A program made the translations under genes and the position numbers. A DNA stretch of 64,000 nt, from contig CAYQAS010000007.1 in assembly GCA_964415525.1 (NCBI GenBank), positions 1 to 64,000 on the forward strand. Direction: 5' to 3'. This DNA is from CAZPUI01 sp964415525. GTDB taxonomy: Bacteria > Acidobacteriota > Holophagae > Holophagales > Holophagaceae. The notes under the pieces are model-generated. The model did not search any database and was not told where the DNA came from. It was given only the letters and a program-made list of their open reading frames with translations. Below, one piece after another: positions 43,634 through 51,707 of this stretch. Each line of letters starts with the position of its first letter. Positions within the stretch are counted from its first letter, which is position 1.

Positions 43634-45412
43634 TTACTTCACTCGCTGGGCCAGTCCCTTGGCCTGAGCCGCACGGATCAACGCCACCAGCGCCTTTTCC
43701 GCGGCGGCGTGGGCCCTTTCCAGCTCCGTTTCCACGGGCTTCATGCGTGCCTCGACAGCCTGCATCGGCTTCTCGGCTTCCGCCATGCGGGCCTCCAGGG
43801 CCTTCATCGGCGCCTCCAGCTTTTCCATCTCGAGGTCCAGATCCTTCATGGGCTTTTCAGCGGCCTTGACCTTGGCTTCCAGGACCACAACATCGGCGTC
43901 CAGCTTCGCCAGATCGGCGATCTTGGCCCGATCCCTGCGCCGCTCCGCTTTGAACAACTCCCGCTGGAGCTTCTCAGCCTCGCGACCGGCGGCCTCCATG
44001 CGGCGCCCCACCGCCTCCTGCTGGCGGCCAGCGGCTTCCATCTCCTTCACGATGCCTTCCGTCTGACGCCCGGCCTGCTCCATCTCTTGGCTCAGGGCCT
44101 CCATCCGCACCGCAATGGTGTCCACGGGCTTGTAGAGCTCCGTGGCCTGGGTCAGCACACCGGGGTCCTTCACGACATAAGACACGCCCTTTTCGCGGAA
44201 CCACAGGGCGTCCTGGCCGGCTTCTGTCAGGCGCTGAATCTCATGGGTGCTGTTCATGCCCCCCATGAAGACGGCATCTTTCCCACCGCCTCGAACGAAC
44301 CCGTAGGCGAACTTCGGATCCTTGTCCGTGATGGAGCTGTAGGAGAGCCGGAGGCCCTTGGTGTGAGGCGTTGCCGGTGCGGCGGGCGCCTTGGGGACGG
44401 CTGGGGGCGTCTGCCCCTGGGCAGCGATACCCATGGCGACACAGAGTCCGCTGAAGGCGAGGGTGGCCAGAAGGATGCGGATCCCGTGGGGCCGCGGTTC
44501 GGGTTGGAGCAGGCGTTTGATGCGCTGCATGAGGTTGCCTCCGGAGGCGGCGGGTGCCGCCGCATGGGTGGAGAGCTGGAGCCGATCCAGCTCGGCGAGA
44601 GCCAGGGCCAGATGGCCCCTGTGGCACTGCGATTCGCCCAGCATCGCGAGCGCAAGGTCGTCGCAGGCCTGTTCACGTTCCATGCGGATGCGCCGGGAGA
44701 TCCACCACACCGCCGGATGGTAGAAGAGCAGGATCTCCACAGCGCCCTGCAGCAGGTTCACGAGGTAGTCGAAACGCCTGACATGGGCCAATTCGTGCGC
44801 CAGCAGGGCCTCCACCAGATCAGGGGACATGCCGCTGAGAAGCGAGGCGGGCAGGAGGATCAGCGGTCGAAGGACGCCCACGGTAAAGGGGCTCCGGACG
44901 GACTCCAGGATCCGCAACTGCACCGGACGGCGAAGCCCGCAGCGGGCCGCCAGATCTGCCAGGCGAGCCGTCCAGCGTGGATCGGTCACGGGCGAACTCA
45001 CGCGGTTCGCCCGTCGCACCCAGCCAAGGCCCAGGGCGGCGCGCGCGGCGAGCAGCAGCGCCCCCGCCAACCACAGCACCAGAACGTAAGGCGCCGCGAG
45101 ATGCAGGCCGCGTTCCAGCCCCAGGGGCACTTCCAGGCGCTGCGGCCAGGGCTCCGGCGCGGGGCTGATCCGCAGGGGCTGCACGGCGGCGGCATCCGGC
45201 AGCATCCTCACCGGCGTGCAGGGGGCCGGTGTGCGGACCGTGGCGAGGAAGCTGCTCACGGGCAGAACGAGGCACAGCAGCAGACCTGCACAGGCGATGT
45301 GGCAGCGCAGCGCGGGGCTGCGGAAGGCCCGCAGCGCCAAGGCCGTGAGACCCCAGACGAGGCAGCCCTGCCAGAGAAAATGGAAGAGGGCGCGGACGAG
45401 GGCGAGGCTCAC
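43634..45412 (-). CDS. M56-family (BlaR1/MecR1-like) membrane metallopeptidase with C-terminal coiled coil
   Basis: This is a 592-residue protein starting at a GTG at 45412 that overlaps the blaI stop (GTGA). Membrane helices cluster in the first ~130 residues. The cytoplasmic zinc peptidase has HELAH (206-210) and the downstream EREQACDDLA glutamate ligand. Another helix lies near 305. The C-terminus is not the penicillin-binding sensor of BlaR1: about 100 residues of unknown fold are followed by a heptad-rich coiled coil (about 435-590, with repeats of EKPM and MEA). It presumably cleaves the BlaI repressor upon an envelope signal. The unusual sensor suggests a signal other than beta-lactams. 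Confidence 0.88.
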   Translation of the reverse strand: MSLALVRALFHFLWQGCLVWGLTALALRAFRSPALRCHIACAGLLLCLVLPVSSFLATVRTPAPCTPVRMLPDAAAVQPLRISPAPEPWPQRLEVPLGLERGLHLAAPYVLVLWLAGALLLAARAALGLGWVRRANRVSSPVTDPRWTARLADLAARCGLRRPVQLRILESVRSPFTVGVLRPLILLPASLLSGMSPDLVEALLAHELAHVRRFDYLVNLLQGAVEILLFYHPAVWWISRRIRMEREQACDDLALAMLGESQCHRGHLALALAELDRLQLSTHAAAPAASGGNLMQRIKRLLQPEPRPHGIRILLATLAFSGLCVAMGIAAQGQTPPAVPKAPAAPATPHTKGLRLSYSSITDKDPKFAYGFVRGGGKDAVFMGGMNSTHEIQRLTEAGQDALWFREKGVSYVVKDPGVLTQATELYKPVDTIAVRMEALSQEMEQAGRQTEGIVKEMEAAGRQQEAVGRRMEAAGREAEKLQRELFKAERRRDRAKIADLAKLDADVVVLEAKVKAAEKPMKDLDLEMEKLEAPMKALEARMAEAEKPMQAVEARMKPVETELERAHAAAEKALVALIRAAQAKGLAQRVK

Positions 45413-45789
45413 AGCAGCCCCTCCCGCTTGAGCAGCGCAGCGATCTCGGCCCGTTCCGCATCGGAGACGTGCCCTTCCTTCAAGGCGGCCATCACCATCG
45501 CCTTGCCCGAGCCATCGAAGGCCCGTGCGATGAAGTCCCCCAATAGCGTCGATCGGGTGGAACCCTCCTCCAGCGCAGGGGCATAGACGTGAGATTTCGC
45601 GCTTTCATCCCGGGTCAGCAGGCCCTTGCCGTGCATCACCTGCATGAGGCGCAGCACCGCGGCATAGCCCAGTTCTGGTCGGACCGCGTGGAGCGCGGCA
45701 TGCACGTCCTTGACCGGGGCCGGGCCCGATGCCCAGAGCACCCGCAGCACGTCGAGCTCGGCCTTGGTGGGCTGGGGCAGGGAGGACAT
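45409..45789 (-). CDS. BlaI/MecI-family transcriptional repressor
   Basis: This is a 126-residue winged-helix repressor. The ATG at 45789 (GGAG upstream) begins MSSLPQPTKAELDVLRVLW, the standard BlaI start. The recognition region is PVKDVHAALHAVRPELGYAAVLRLMQVMHGKGLL (by location, about 25-58), and a C-terminal dimerisation/cleavage segment contains SKSHVYAPALEE. It overlaps the downstream M56 gene by 4 bp. The perfect palindrome at 45804-45855 directly upstream is the likely autoregulatory operator. BlaI members also control non-beta-lactam targets, for example metal and envelope genes. Confidence 0.93.
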   Translation of the reverse strand: MSSLPQPTKAELDVLRVLWASGPAPVKDVHAALHAVRPELGYAAVLRLMQVMHGKGLLTRDESAKSHVYAPALEEGSTRSTLLGDFIARAFDGSGKAMVMAALKEGHVSDAERAEIAALLKREGLL

Positions 45790-45803
45790 GGGGACTCCGA
45801 ACA

Positions 45804-45855
45804 GATGTAGACGAGAAGGTCTAGACCGCAAAGTCTAGACCTTCTCGTCTACATC
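45804..45855. promoter_or_regulatory. BlaI operator: perfect inverted repeat with 23-bp arms
   Basis: The arm GATGTAGACGAGAAGG plus TCTAGAC (45804-45826) and its exact reverse complement (45833-45855) surround a 6-bp spacer CGCAAA. Each arm also contains the smaller palindrome GTCTAGAC and a GTAGAC element like known BlaI/CopY half-sites. It lies 15 bp upstream of the blaI start, and nothing is transcribed away from it on the plus strand. Confidence 0.85.
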
Positions 45856-45985
45856 ACAAGGGGAATCTTTGAAATGATCTTGTGGGCTCCTGCGAGGGCC
45901 TCACCTCGCGGATGTTCCGGGCCGCCAGCGAGGCCAGACGCCCATGCGAATCCTGCTCCGTGCCCCGAGGGACCCGCTTCCGAGC

Positions 45986-47344
45986 TCAGTTTTCTAGGGC
46001 CTGAAAGTGGAGTTCGACACGCGTACCAACCCCTTCTCTGCTGTGCAGGAGTAGCCGCGCATCATGCATGTCCGCGATGCGCTGGACGATGGCCAGGCCG
46101 ATGCCGAGCCCCTCCGTGTTCTCCGTGCCCGGCCCCCGCACGAAGGCCTGAAGGATGCGTGTCTGCCAGGCCACCGGAATGCCCTCCCCCGTGTCTTCGA
46201 CCCACAGGACGATGGTTCCCTCCGCCCGGCGTCCCCCCAGGGTCACGGCCCCGCCGGACGGCGTGTGGCGCAGGGCATTGGCGACCAGGTTGTGTAGCGC
46301 CCGCAACACCAGCAAGGGCCCACCCTGGAACGTGAGCCCGGGCTCGCAGTGCACCACCAGCGCCACACCCGCCTCTTCCGCCGCGGCCTCGAAGAAGGCA
46401 TGGGCCTCCTCAAGGGCTTCCAGCACATCCACCGGCTCGGTCGCAAGAGCCGCCTCCAGCCCTTCGCTTCGCGCCAGGAAGAGGATCTGCTCGATGAGTG
46501 CGGCCATGCGGTCGCAGTCCTCCAGCAGCCCGCCGAGCTGATTCAGGTGGGTCGCTGGCGCATCTCCGCGCAGGGTAAGGTTTTCCAAGGTGCTGCGCAG
46601 GTTCTGGAGCGGCGTGCGGAATTCATGAGCAAGCTCTGCGCCAAAGCGACTGAGGCGCTGGAAGGCGGATTCCAGCCGCTCCAGGGTGGCATTCAGGGTG
46701 GCCACGAGTTCCTGCAACTCCCTGGGGAACGCTTCTTCCTCCAGGCGCCGGTCGAGGTTCCGAGGATGGATCATCCCGGCTTCCAGTGAAATGCGACGCA
46801 GGGGCCGCAGTCCCCACCGTGCGATGAAGCGGCCCAGGAGCGCGGCTCCCAGGCTGAAGAGCAGCACACCCAGGGCCAGAGTGCGCCGGAAGCCACCGAT
46901 CAAGACCTCCTCATGGGTGCGATCCATGGCCAGGAGCAGACGCCCCGTACCCGCCGCACCCTGGGGACAGGCCCGGCTCATCAGGCTGTAGATCCCCGCG
47001 GGGCCTTCGGATTCGATGGGCTGGAGCCCCGGTTCGGGCCAGATCAGGGCAGGCATCCCCGCCATGCCAAGACTCTCCGCCACGGTTCGCCCCTGGGCAT
47101 CCAGAAGCCGCCACTCGGCCTTCTCCGGCCGACGGGCCACACCGGAAGGTGCCGGCAGCTGGCCGGCCTCGAAAGCCTGCAAGAGGGCATGAACCTGCCC
47201 CTCCATCACCATCCCGTCTTCGCGTTCAAGGGAATGCCGAAGGGCCGAGTCCATGAAGGCCGCCAGCCCGCAGGCCACCACCAAGGCCGCCACGGCGATG
47301 CCCACCTGCAGGCGAACCAGGATGCTGGGAGCCCTACGGTTCAC
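45986..47344 (-). CDS. Sensor histidine kinase, class I
   Basis: This is a 452-residue membrane kinase. It has helices at about 12-32 and 153-173 flanking a periplasmic sensor of ~120 residues, then a HAMP-like segment (RWGLRPLRRI). The phosphoacceptor is His240 in ELAHEFRTPLQNL. The ATPase has the N box (LHNLVANALRHTP), G1 box (WVEDTGEGIP) and G2 box (GLGIGLAIV). The layout resembles CusS-type heavy-metal kinases. The ATG at 47344 lies 11 bp inside the upstream regulator gene, so the two are co-translated. Target and signal are unknown. Confidence 0.9.
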   Translation of the reverse strand: MNRRAPSILVRLQVGIAVAALVVACGLAAFMDSALRHSLEREDGMVMEGQVHALLQAFEAGQLPAPSGVARRPEKAEWRLLDAQGRTVAESLGMAGMPALIWPEPGLQPIESEGPAGIYSLMSRACPQGAAGTGRLLLAMDRTHEEVLIGGFRRTLALGVLLFSLGAALLGRFIARWGLRPLRRISLEAGMIHPRNLDRRLEEEAFPRELQELVATLNATLERLESAFQRLSRFGAELAHEFRTPLQNLRSTLENLTLRGDAPATHLNQLGGLLEDCDRMAALIEQILFLARSEGLEAALATEPVDVLEALEEAHAFFEAAAEEAGVALVVHCEPGLTFQGGPLLVLRALHNLVANALRHTPSGGAVTLGGRRAEGTIVLWVEDTGEGIPVAWQTRILQAFVRGPGTENTEGLGIGLAIVQRIADMHDARLLLHSREGVGTRVELHFQALEN

Positions 47345-48011
47345 GGGGATCCAGCACCAGACCGACCCCGCGCAGGGTGTGGATGAGCTTCACCGGGAAG
47401 GGATCGTCCACCTTCTTGCGCAGACGATTGATCTGAACCGCCACGGCGCCGGGGTCCACCGGCCCCTCCATGCCCCAGAGGGCCTGGATGTAGTGGGTCT
47501 TGCTGATGACCTTGCCGACCGGGTTCAGCAGCAGGGTCATCAGCGTGTATTCCCTGGGAGTCAGATCGATGCGACGCCCCGCGCGGGTGATCCGCCGAAG
47601 GTCCGGTTCCCAGATGAGATCGGCGACTTCCACCCGCTGGGGCACCGGGGGCGGCACATGGCGCGTGAGCACGCGCAGTCGGGCGAGTACCTCCAGAATG
47701 CTGTAGGGCTTGGCGAGGTAATCGTTGCCACCCATTTCCAGGCCCCGGAGGCGGTCCTCCAGCGTGCCCTTCGCGGACAGGAACAACACGGGTGTCTCAT
47801 TGCCGGCCGCACGCAGGCGTTGAACGAACGTCAGGCCTGAGATGCCCGGGAGCATTACATCCACCACCATGGCTTCGAAGGTCTGAGCCGCCGCCAGACG
47901 CATGGCCTCTTCGGCACTGGAAGCCACCACGGCGGCCATGCCCGCCGCCTCCATGCCTGTGCGCAACTCCTGCGCCGTCCGGGCTTCATCTTCGAGGATC
48001 AGGAAAGTCAT
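47334..48011 (-). CDS. OmpR-family response regulator
   Basis: This is a 225-residue regulator. The receiver has acidic residues Glu7-Asp8, phosphoacceptor Asp51 (VVDVMLPG), Ser/Thr in FLSAKG and Lys in LAKPYS. The winged-helix DNA-binding domain (about 128-222) has LTPREYTLMTLLL and VQINRLRKKVDDPF. It pairs with the overlapping kinase gene. In its promoter, AGACCTTCTCG (48033-48043) is identical to an 11-bp part of the BlaI operator arm 2.2 kb away, so the two regulators may be linked. Confidence 0.93.
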   Translation of the reverse strand: MTFLILEDEARTAQELRTGMEAAGMAAVVASSAEEAMRLAAAQTFEAMVVDVMLPGISGLTFVQRLRAAGNETPVLFLSAKGTLEDRLRGLEMGGNDYLAKPYSILEVLARLRVLTRHVPPPVPQRVEVADLIWEPDLRRITRAGRRIDLTPREYTLMTLLLNPVGKVISKTHYIQALWGMEGPVDPGAVAVQINRLRKKVDDPFPVKLIHTLRGVGLVLDPREP

Positions 48012-48133
48012 GAGGAAAGTGTAGGTCAGCGGAGACCTTCTCGCGCCAGCGTGCGCACTGGAACGGATGGAAGGGCATCACCTGGCCGCTGCGCCAAGGT
48101 CACTGGAGGGCGACTTCTCCTTGGAGCAAAGCT

Positions 48134-48163
48134 CCCCGTCGCAAATCCAGAATTGCGACGGGG
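48134..48163 (-). terminator. Hairpin abutting the pssA stop
   Basis: Perfect 11-bp arms (CCCCGTCGCAA / TTGCGACGGGG) flank an 8-base loop, directly beyond the pssA stop. The following minus-strand bases (AGCTTTGCTCC) are only weakly T-rich. Confidence 0.55.
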
Positions 48164-49558
48164 TCAGAGCAGTCGGTTTACCAATCGGTCCAGGCGGATC
48201 CGGTTCATGCGCTTGAGGGCCTTCTGCACGGGAAGCGGATAGTGATGGGGCGTCTCCAGGTCCCGGTAGCTCTCCAACCGAGGTGCATGGGCCAGGATGG
48301 CGGCCCGTTCGGCGGCGTGCATGGAGGCCAGTAACCCTTCAGGGTCCTGGATGATCAGGCCGTTCTCCAAATCCAGGGTCCAGGCCCGCGGATTCAGGTT
48401 GTTGCCGGTCAGCACCGCCACCCGGTCATCGATGAAGAGACCTTTCAGGTGGAAGCTGTTGTCCGCGTGGCGCCAGAGGTGGACGTTCAGCCGCCCATCC
48501 CGAATCGCCTCCCGGTGTTTCAGAGCGAAGCGGCGCAGGTTCGATTCGTAGAGGTAGGGCAGCAGGCCGATGGTCTTGAAGGGTTCCGTCGGCGGAATGT
48601 AGAAGTCGTTGGCGACCTTGTCCCCGACGACGATGGTGACGCTGCGGCCCTGCTCCAGGAGCCGGGCGAGGGCCTTGGCGATGGGCTGGGGCAGGTTGAA
48701 GTAGGGCGTATAGAGAACCAGCGCCCGCTGCGTGGACTTCACCAGGGCCAGCAGCGCGTCATTGAGTGGATTGTCTGCCCGGCCAAACCCGGAAAGCGGC
48801 GTGAGCACCACCTGGCCATGGTCGGGAGCCGATGCCTGGAAGTCATAGCGCTCGGTGCGCAGATGCCTGCGGAAGGCACGGACGGCGCCCGACTGGCGCC
48901 GGGGGATGACGGGCTGGTTAAGGGAGCACACCGCGGGGCTGTCCAGGAAGACCCGGTGCAGGTAGTCCACCATGCAGGCCGCCAGGGCCGGGCTTTCGAT
49001 GACGTGGTAGCGGTCCAGCCGGTAACGCGTATGGGTCGCCAGGTAGATCTCGTTGAGGCTGGCACCGCTGTAGAGCACCGCGTCATCGATGATGAAGCCC
49101 TTCAGATGCAGAACCCCAAAGAGCTCCCGATTCTGGACCGGCACGCCGAGCACCTGGATGGCCTGACCGAACCGCGCCGCGTAGTTCTGATACATCGCGG
49201 CATTGCCGGCGCTCTTCCCCTTGCCGATGAGCCCGCGCTGCGCCCGGTGCCAGTCCACCAGCACCCGGACATCCAGGCCAGGCCGAGCCTCTACCGCGGC
49301 GTGGAGCGCGTCCATGATCTCCCGTCCCGCCTCGTCATCCTGCAGGTAGAGCGCCACCAGGTAGATTCGCCGGGTGGCTCCGGCAATGCGTTCCAGCAGG
49401 ACCCGGCGGAACTCCGCCGCCTCCGTCAGGCAACAGATGCGCTCCGCCGCCACCGGAATGCCCGGCAGCTCCTGGCCTGAAAGGAGCGGATGCGGACGGC
49501 GGCCAGGCCGCATCGCACGCGAGAGACGACTTCCACGGATCCGGGCGAGAATTCCCAT
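48164..49558 (-). CDS. pssA: CDP-diacylglycerol--serine O-phosphatidyltransferase, PLD type
   Basis: This is a 464-residue phospholipase-D-superfamily enzyme that transfers phosphatidate from CDP-diacylglycerol to serine, the first step to phosphatidylethanolamine. It has two HKD motifs: His151-x-Lys153...Asp158 (HLKGFIIDDAVLYSGASLN) and His370-x-Lys372...Asp377 (HLKGLFIDD), followed by TGNNLNPRAWTLDLENG. That last phrase is diagnostic for the E. coli type PssA rather than cardiolipin synthase. Length agrees with that family (about 450). The ATG at 49558 has a weak ribosome site. The E. coli type is mostly known from Proteobacteria, so its presence here is worth noting. Confidence 0.9.
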   Translation of the reverse strand: MGILARIRGSRLSRAMRPGRRPHPLLSGQELPGIPVAAERICCLTEAAEFRRVLLERIAGATRRIYLVALYLQDDEAGREIMDALHAAVEARPGLDVRVLVDWHRAQRGLIGKGKSAGNAAMYQNYAARFGQAIQVLGVPVQNRELFGVLHLKGFIIDDAVLYSGASLNEIYLATHTRYRLDRYHVIESPALAACMVDYLHRVFLDSPAVCSLNQPVIPRRQSGAVRAFRRHLRTERYDFQASAPDHGQVVLTPLSGFGRADNPLNDALLALVKSTQRALVLYTPYFNLPQPIAKALARLLEQGRSVTIVVGDKVANDFYIPPTEPFKTIGLLPYLYESNLRRFALKHREAIRDGRLNVHLWRHADNSFHLKGLFIDDRVAVLTGNNLNPRAWTLDLENGLIIQDPEGLLASMHAAERAAILAHAPRLESYRDLETPHHYPLPVQKALKRMNRIRLDRLVNRLL

Positions 49559-49900
49559 AGGAAAAGCATAAGGCCGTTTCAGCCTCTGCCCAGGATCCCG
49601 TCGATGGCCACGCCGCCGAAGCTGCGCGAGGCCCTGCGAGATGGCCGGAAGTTGCCTGCCGCTGTGCCCATCAAGGGGATGGGCCACAGCGTCAGCGCGG
49701 CTGAAGCGGGCTGATCGGGCAGGAGCACCTCGAAGGCAGGGTTGCGGCGGGGCCCGTAGAGGTTCATGCCAAAAAAGAATGCTCTTTCACAACTTCCCCT
49801 TTGCCTTCAAGCTCTTTTTGCGCGACACTGATCGATCGGGCCAGATCCGGCAGGCGCAGTTCCGCACCCATGAGATCCGGTAAGAGCCCATGGAGACAGT
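49559..49900. other. 342-bp divergent intergenic region between pssA and the RNA helicase
   Basis: It holds the promoters of pssA (minus) and the helicase (plus). An AT-rich stretch lies at about 49768-49815. A 62-codon minus-strand frame (49579-49767) is open but lacks a ribosome-binding site. I find no clear palindrome, riboswitch or RNA gene. Confidence 0.5.
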
Positions 49901-51637
49901 GTGACTGACACCACCTTCGCAGCCCTCGGCTGCACCGAGCCATTCCTGGCGGCCCTCGCCAAGCGCGGCTTCACCACCCCCACGTCCGTTCAGGAGGCCT
50001 GCTTCGCCCCTGGCTGCGAGGGACGGGACCTGCTGGTCCAGAGCCGCACCGGCAGCGGCAAGACGCTGGCCTTCGGCCTGCCCCTGATGCACCGCCTGGA
50101 CCCGAACGTGGCCTCCCAGGCCCTCATCCTCACCCCCACCCGCGAGCTCGCGCAGCAGGTGGCGGAGGAGATCAAGAGCGTCCAGCCCAACCTCGACGTG
50201 GCGCTTCTCGTGGGTGGCCTGTCCTATGGCCCCCAGATCAAGGCGCTGAAGCACGGCGCCAGCGTCATCGTGGGCACCCCGGGCCGCGTCCAGGACCACA
50301 TCGATCAGGGCACCCTCAAGCTCGCCAACCTCCGCATGGTGGTGCTGGACGAGTGCGACGAGATGCTCGCCATGGGCTTCGTGGATGATGTGGAGAAGAT
50401 TCTCTCCGCCGGTGGCGACGCCCCGCGCCAGACCTACCTCTTCAGCGCCACCCTGCCCGGCCCCATCGCCTCGCTGGCCAAGCGCTTCCTGAACGACCCC
50501 GTGCGCCTCACGCTCACCGGTGGCGAGCACCACGCCCACGCCGACATCACCCACACCGGCTGCCTCGTGGCGGATCACTTCGCGGTCAAGGCTCTCGTGA
50601 ATCTCCTGAGCTTCGACAACCCGTCCGCAGCCCTCGTCTTCGTGAAGATGAAGGCTCAGGCGGAAGAAGTCGCCCAGGCCCTGCGGGACGGCGGACTGGC
50701 AGCGGACGCCATCCACGGAGACCTCGGCCAGAGCGCCCGCACCCGCGTCATGGCCAGTTTCAAGGAAGGCAAGCTCCACGTGCTGGTGGCCACCGACGTC
50801 GCCGCCCGCGGCATCGATATCCAGGACCTGCCCCTCGTCGTCCACATGGGCATTCCCACCCAGCTGGAGCCCTACACCCACCGCTCCGGCCGCACGGGCC
50901 GCGCGGGCAAGAAGGGCACCTCCCTCGCCCTGGTCAACCCCAAGGAGAGCCGCATCCTGCGGGCCTGGAGCCGCCGCGGGGGCTTCGAGCTGACGTGGCG
51001 CATCGTGCCCACCCCGGACGAGATCCGCGTCGCCCGCGCCGAGCGCCTGGGCGGTGAACTGGACGCCTGGGACGGTTTCACCGGCCTGGAGGCCGCCCGC
51101 AGCCTGATGAAGGGCCGCAATCCCGAGGCCGTCGTGGCCGCCCTGCTCTGCCGCGAAGACAAGGCCCACGAAGGCTTCGCCGTGCCCCCGCCCCCCAAGG
51201 TCGAGGCATTCAAGCCCTTCCCGGACAAGAAGCCCTACGGCGACCGGAAGCCCTACGAGGACCGCAAGCCGTACGGCGATCGCAAGACCTTTGAGGATCG
51301 CAAGCCCTACGGCGACAAGAAGCCCTATGGGGACAAGACCCCCTACGCCGACCGGAAGCCCCGCGTCGAAGGCGATGCCCGCCCGCCCCGCAAGGAGTGG
51401 ACGCCGCGACCGGAAGGCACGGAACGCCCCGAGCGGACCGAGCACCCCGGCAGCCGCGAGTGGCGCCGCCCCGGCGAGGCCGCCCCGGATGCCAGCGGTG
51501 CCGCCCCCAAGCGCCCCTGGAATCCCGATGGCCCGCCCAAGAAGCCCTTCGAGAAGCGCGACGGCGACAAGCCCGCGTGGAAGAAGAAGGAAGGCTCCGG
51601 CGAGACCCGCCCCTGGACCCCCAAGGACAAGAAGTAG
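49901..51637 (+). CDS. DEAD-box family ATP-dependent RNA helicase with DECD motif and repeat tail
   Basis: This is a 578-residue RNA helicase starting at a GTG at 49901 (TGGAGA upstream). The core is complete: Q-motif region, Walker A RTGSGKT (49-55), PTRELAQQ, motif II DECD (150-153) in place of DEAD, SAT (182-184) and motif VI HRSGRTGRAG. After the core a DbpA/CsdA-like accessory region is followed by a low-complexity tail. Residues 444-485 are seven hexapeptide repeats of KPYGDR type, then a Pro/Arg/Lys-rich end. The tail probably binds RNA. It is monocistronic with a strong terminator. The exact paralogue name (rhlE/csdA/dbpA) is not resolvable. Confidence 0.92.
   Translation: MTDTTFAALGCTEPFLAALAKRGFTTPTSVQEACFAPGCEGRDLLVQSRTGSGKTLAFGLPLMHRLDPNVASQALILTPTRELAQQVAEEIKSVQPNLDVALLVGGLSYGPQIKALKHGASVIVGTPGRVQDHIDQGTLKLANLRMVVLDECDEMLAMGFVDDVEKILSAGGDAPRQTYLFSATLPGPIASLAKRFLNDPVRLTLTGGEHHAHADITHTGCLVADHFAVKALVNLLSFDNPSAALVFVKMKAQAEEVAQALRDGGLAADAIHGDLGQSARTRVMASFKEGKLHVLVATDVAARGIDIQDLPLVVHMGIPTQLEPYTHRSGRTGRAGKKGTSLALVNPKESRILRAWSRRGGFELTWRIVPTPDEIRVARAERLGGELDAWDGFTGLEAARSLMKGRNPEAVVAALLCREDKAHEGFAVPPPPKVEAFKPFPDKKPYGDRKPYEDRKPYGDRKTFEDRKPYGDKKPYGDKTPYADRKPRVEGDARPPRKEWTPRPEGTERPERTEHPGSREWRRPGEAAPDASGAAPKRPWNPDGPPKKPFEKRDGDKPAWKKKEGSGETRPWTPKDKK
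51230..51355 (+). repeat. Seven tandem 18-bp coding repeats (KPYGDR) in the helicase tail
   Basis: The units read KPYGDR, KPYEDR, KPYGDR, KTFEDR, KPYGDK, KPYGDK, TPYADR. Codons vary between copies (for example CCCTAC, CCGTAC, CCCTAT), so the array is not a recent expansion and seems held by selection on the peptide. Confidence 0.9.
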
Positions 51638-51658
51638 TAGAACCGAACCCATTGGAAT

Positions 51659-51692
51659 GAAGCGAGGGGCCGCATCTGCGGCCCCTCGCTTC
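51659..51692. terminator. Rho-independent terminator between convergent genes
   Basis: Perfect 16-bp arms (GAAGCGAGGGGCCGCA / TGCGGCCCCTCGCTTC) flank a TC loop, 21 bp after the helicase stop and 15 bp before the stop of the tricorn-type protease on the other strand. Confidence 0.85.
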
Positions 51693-51707
51693 AGCTACCG
51701 GTCGCAA

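Noticed and set aside
49579..49767. 62-codon minus-strand ORF between pssA and the helicase
   Set aside because: The frame is open and close to pssA, but no Shine-Dalgarno sequence precedes it and no motif supports it.
49787..51652. 621-codon minus-strand frame opposite the RNA helicase
   Set aside because: Gly/Ala/Leu-rich antisense shadow; the helicase motifs on the plus strand are decisive.
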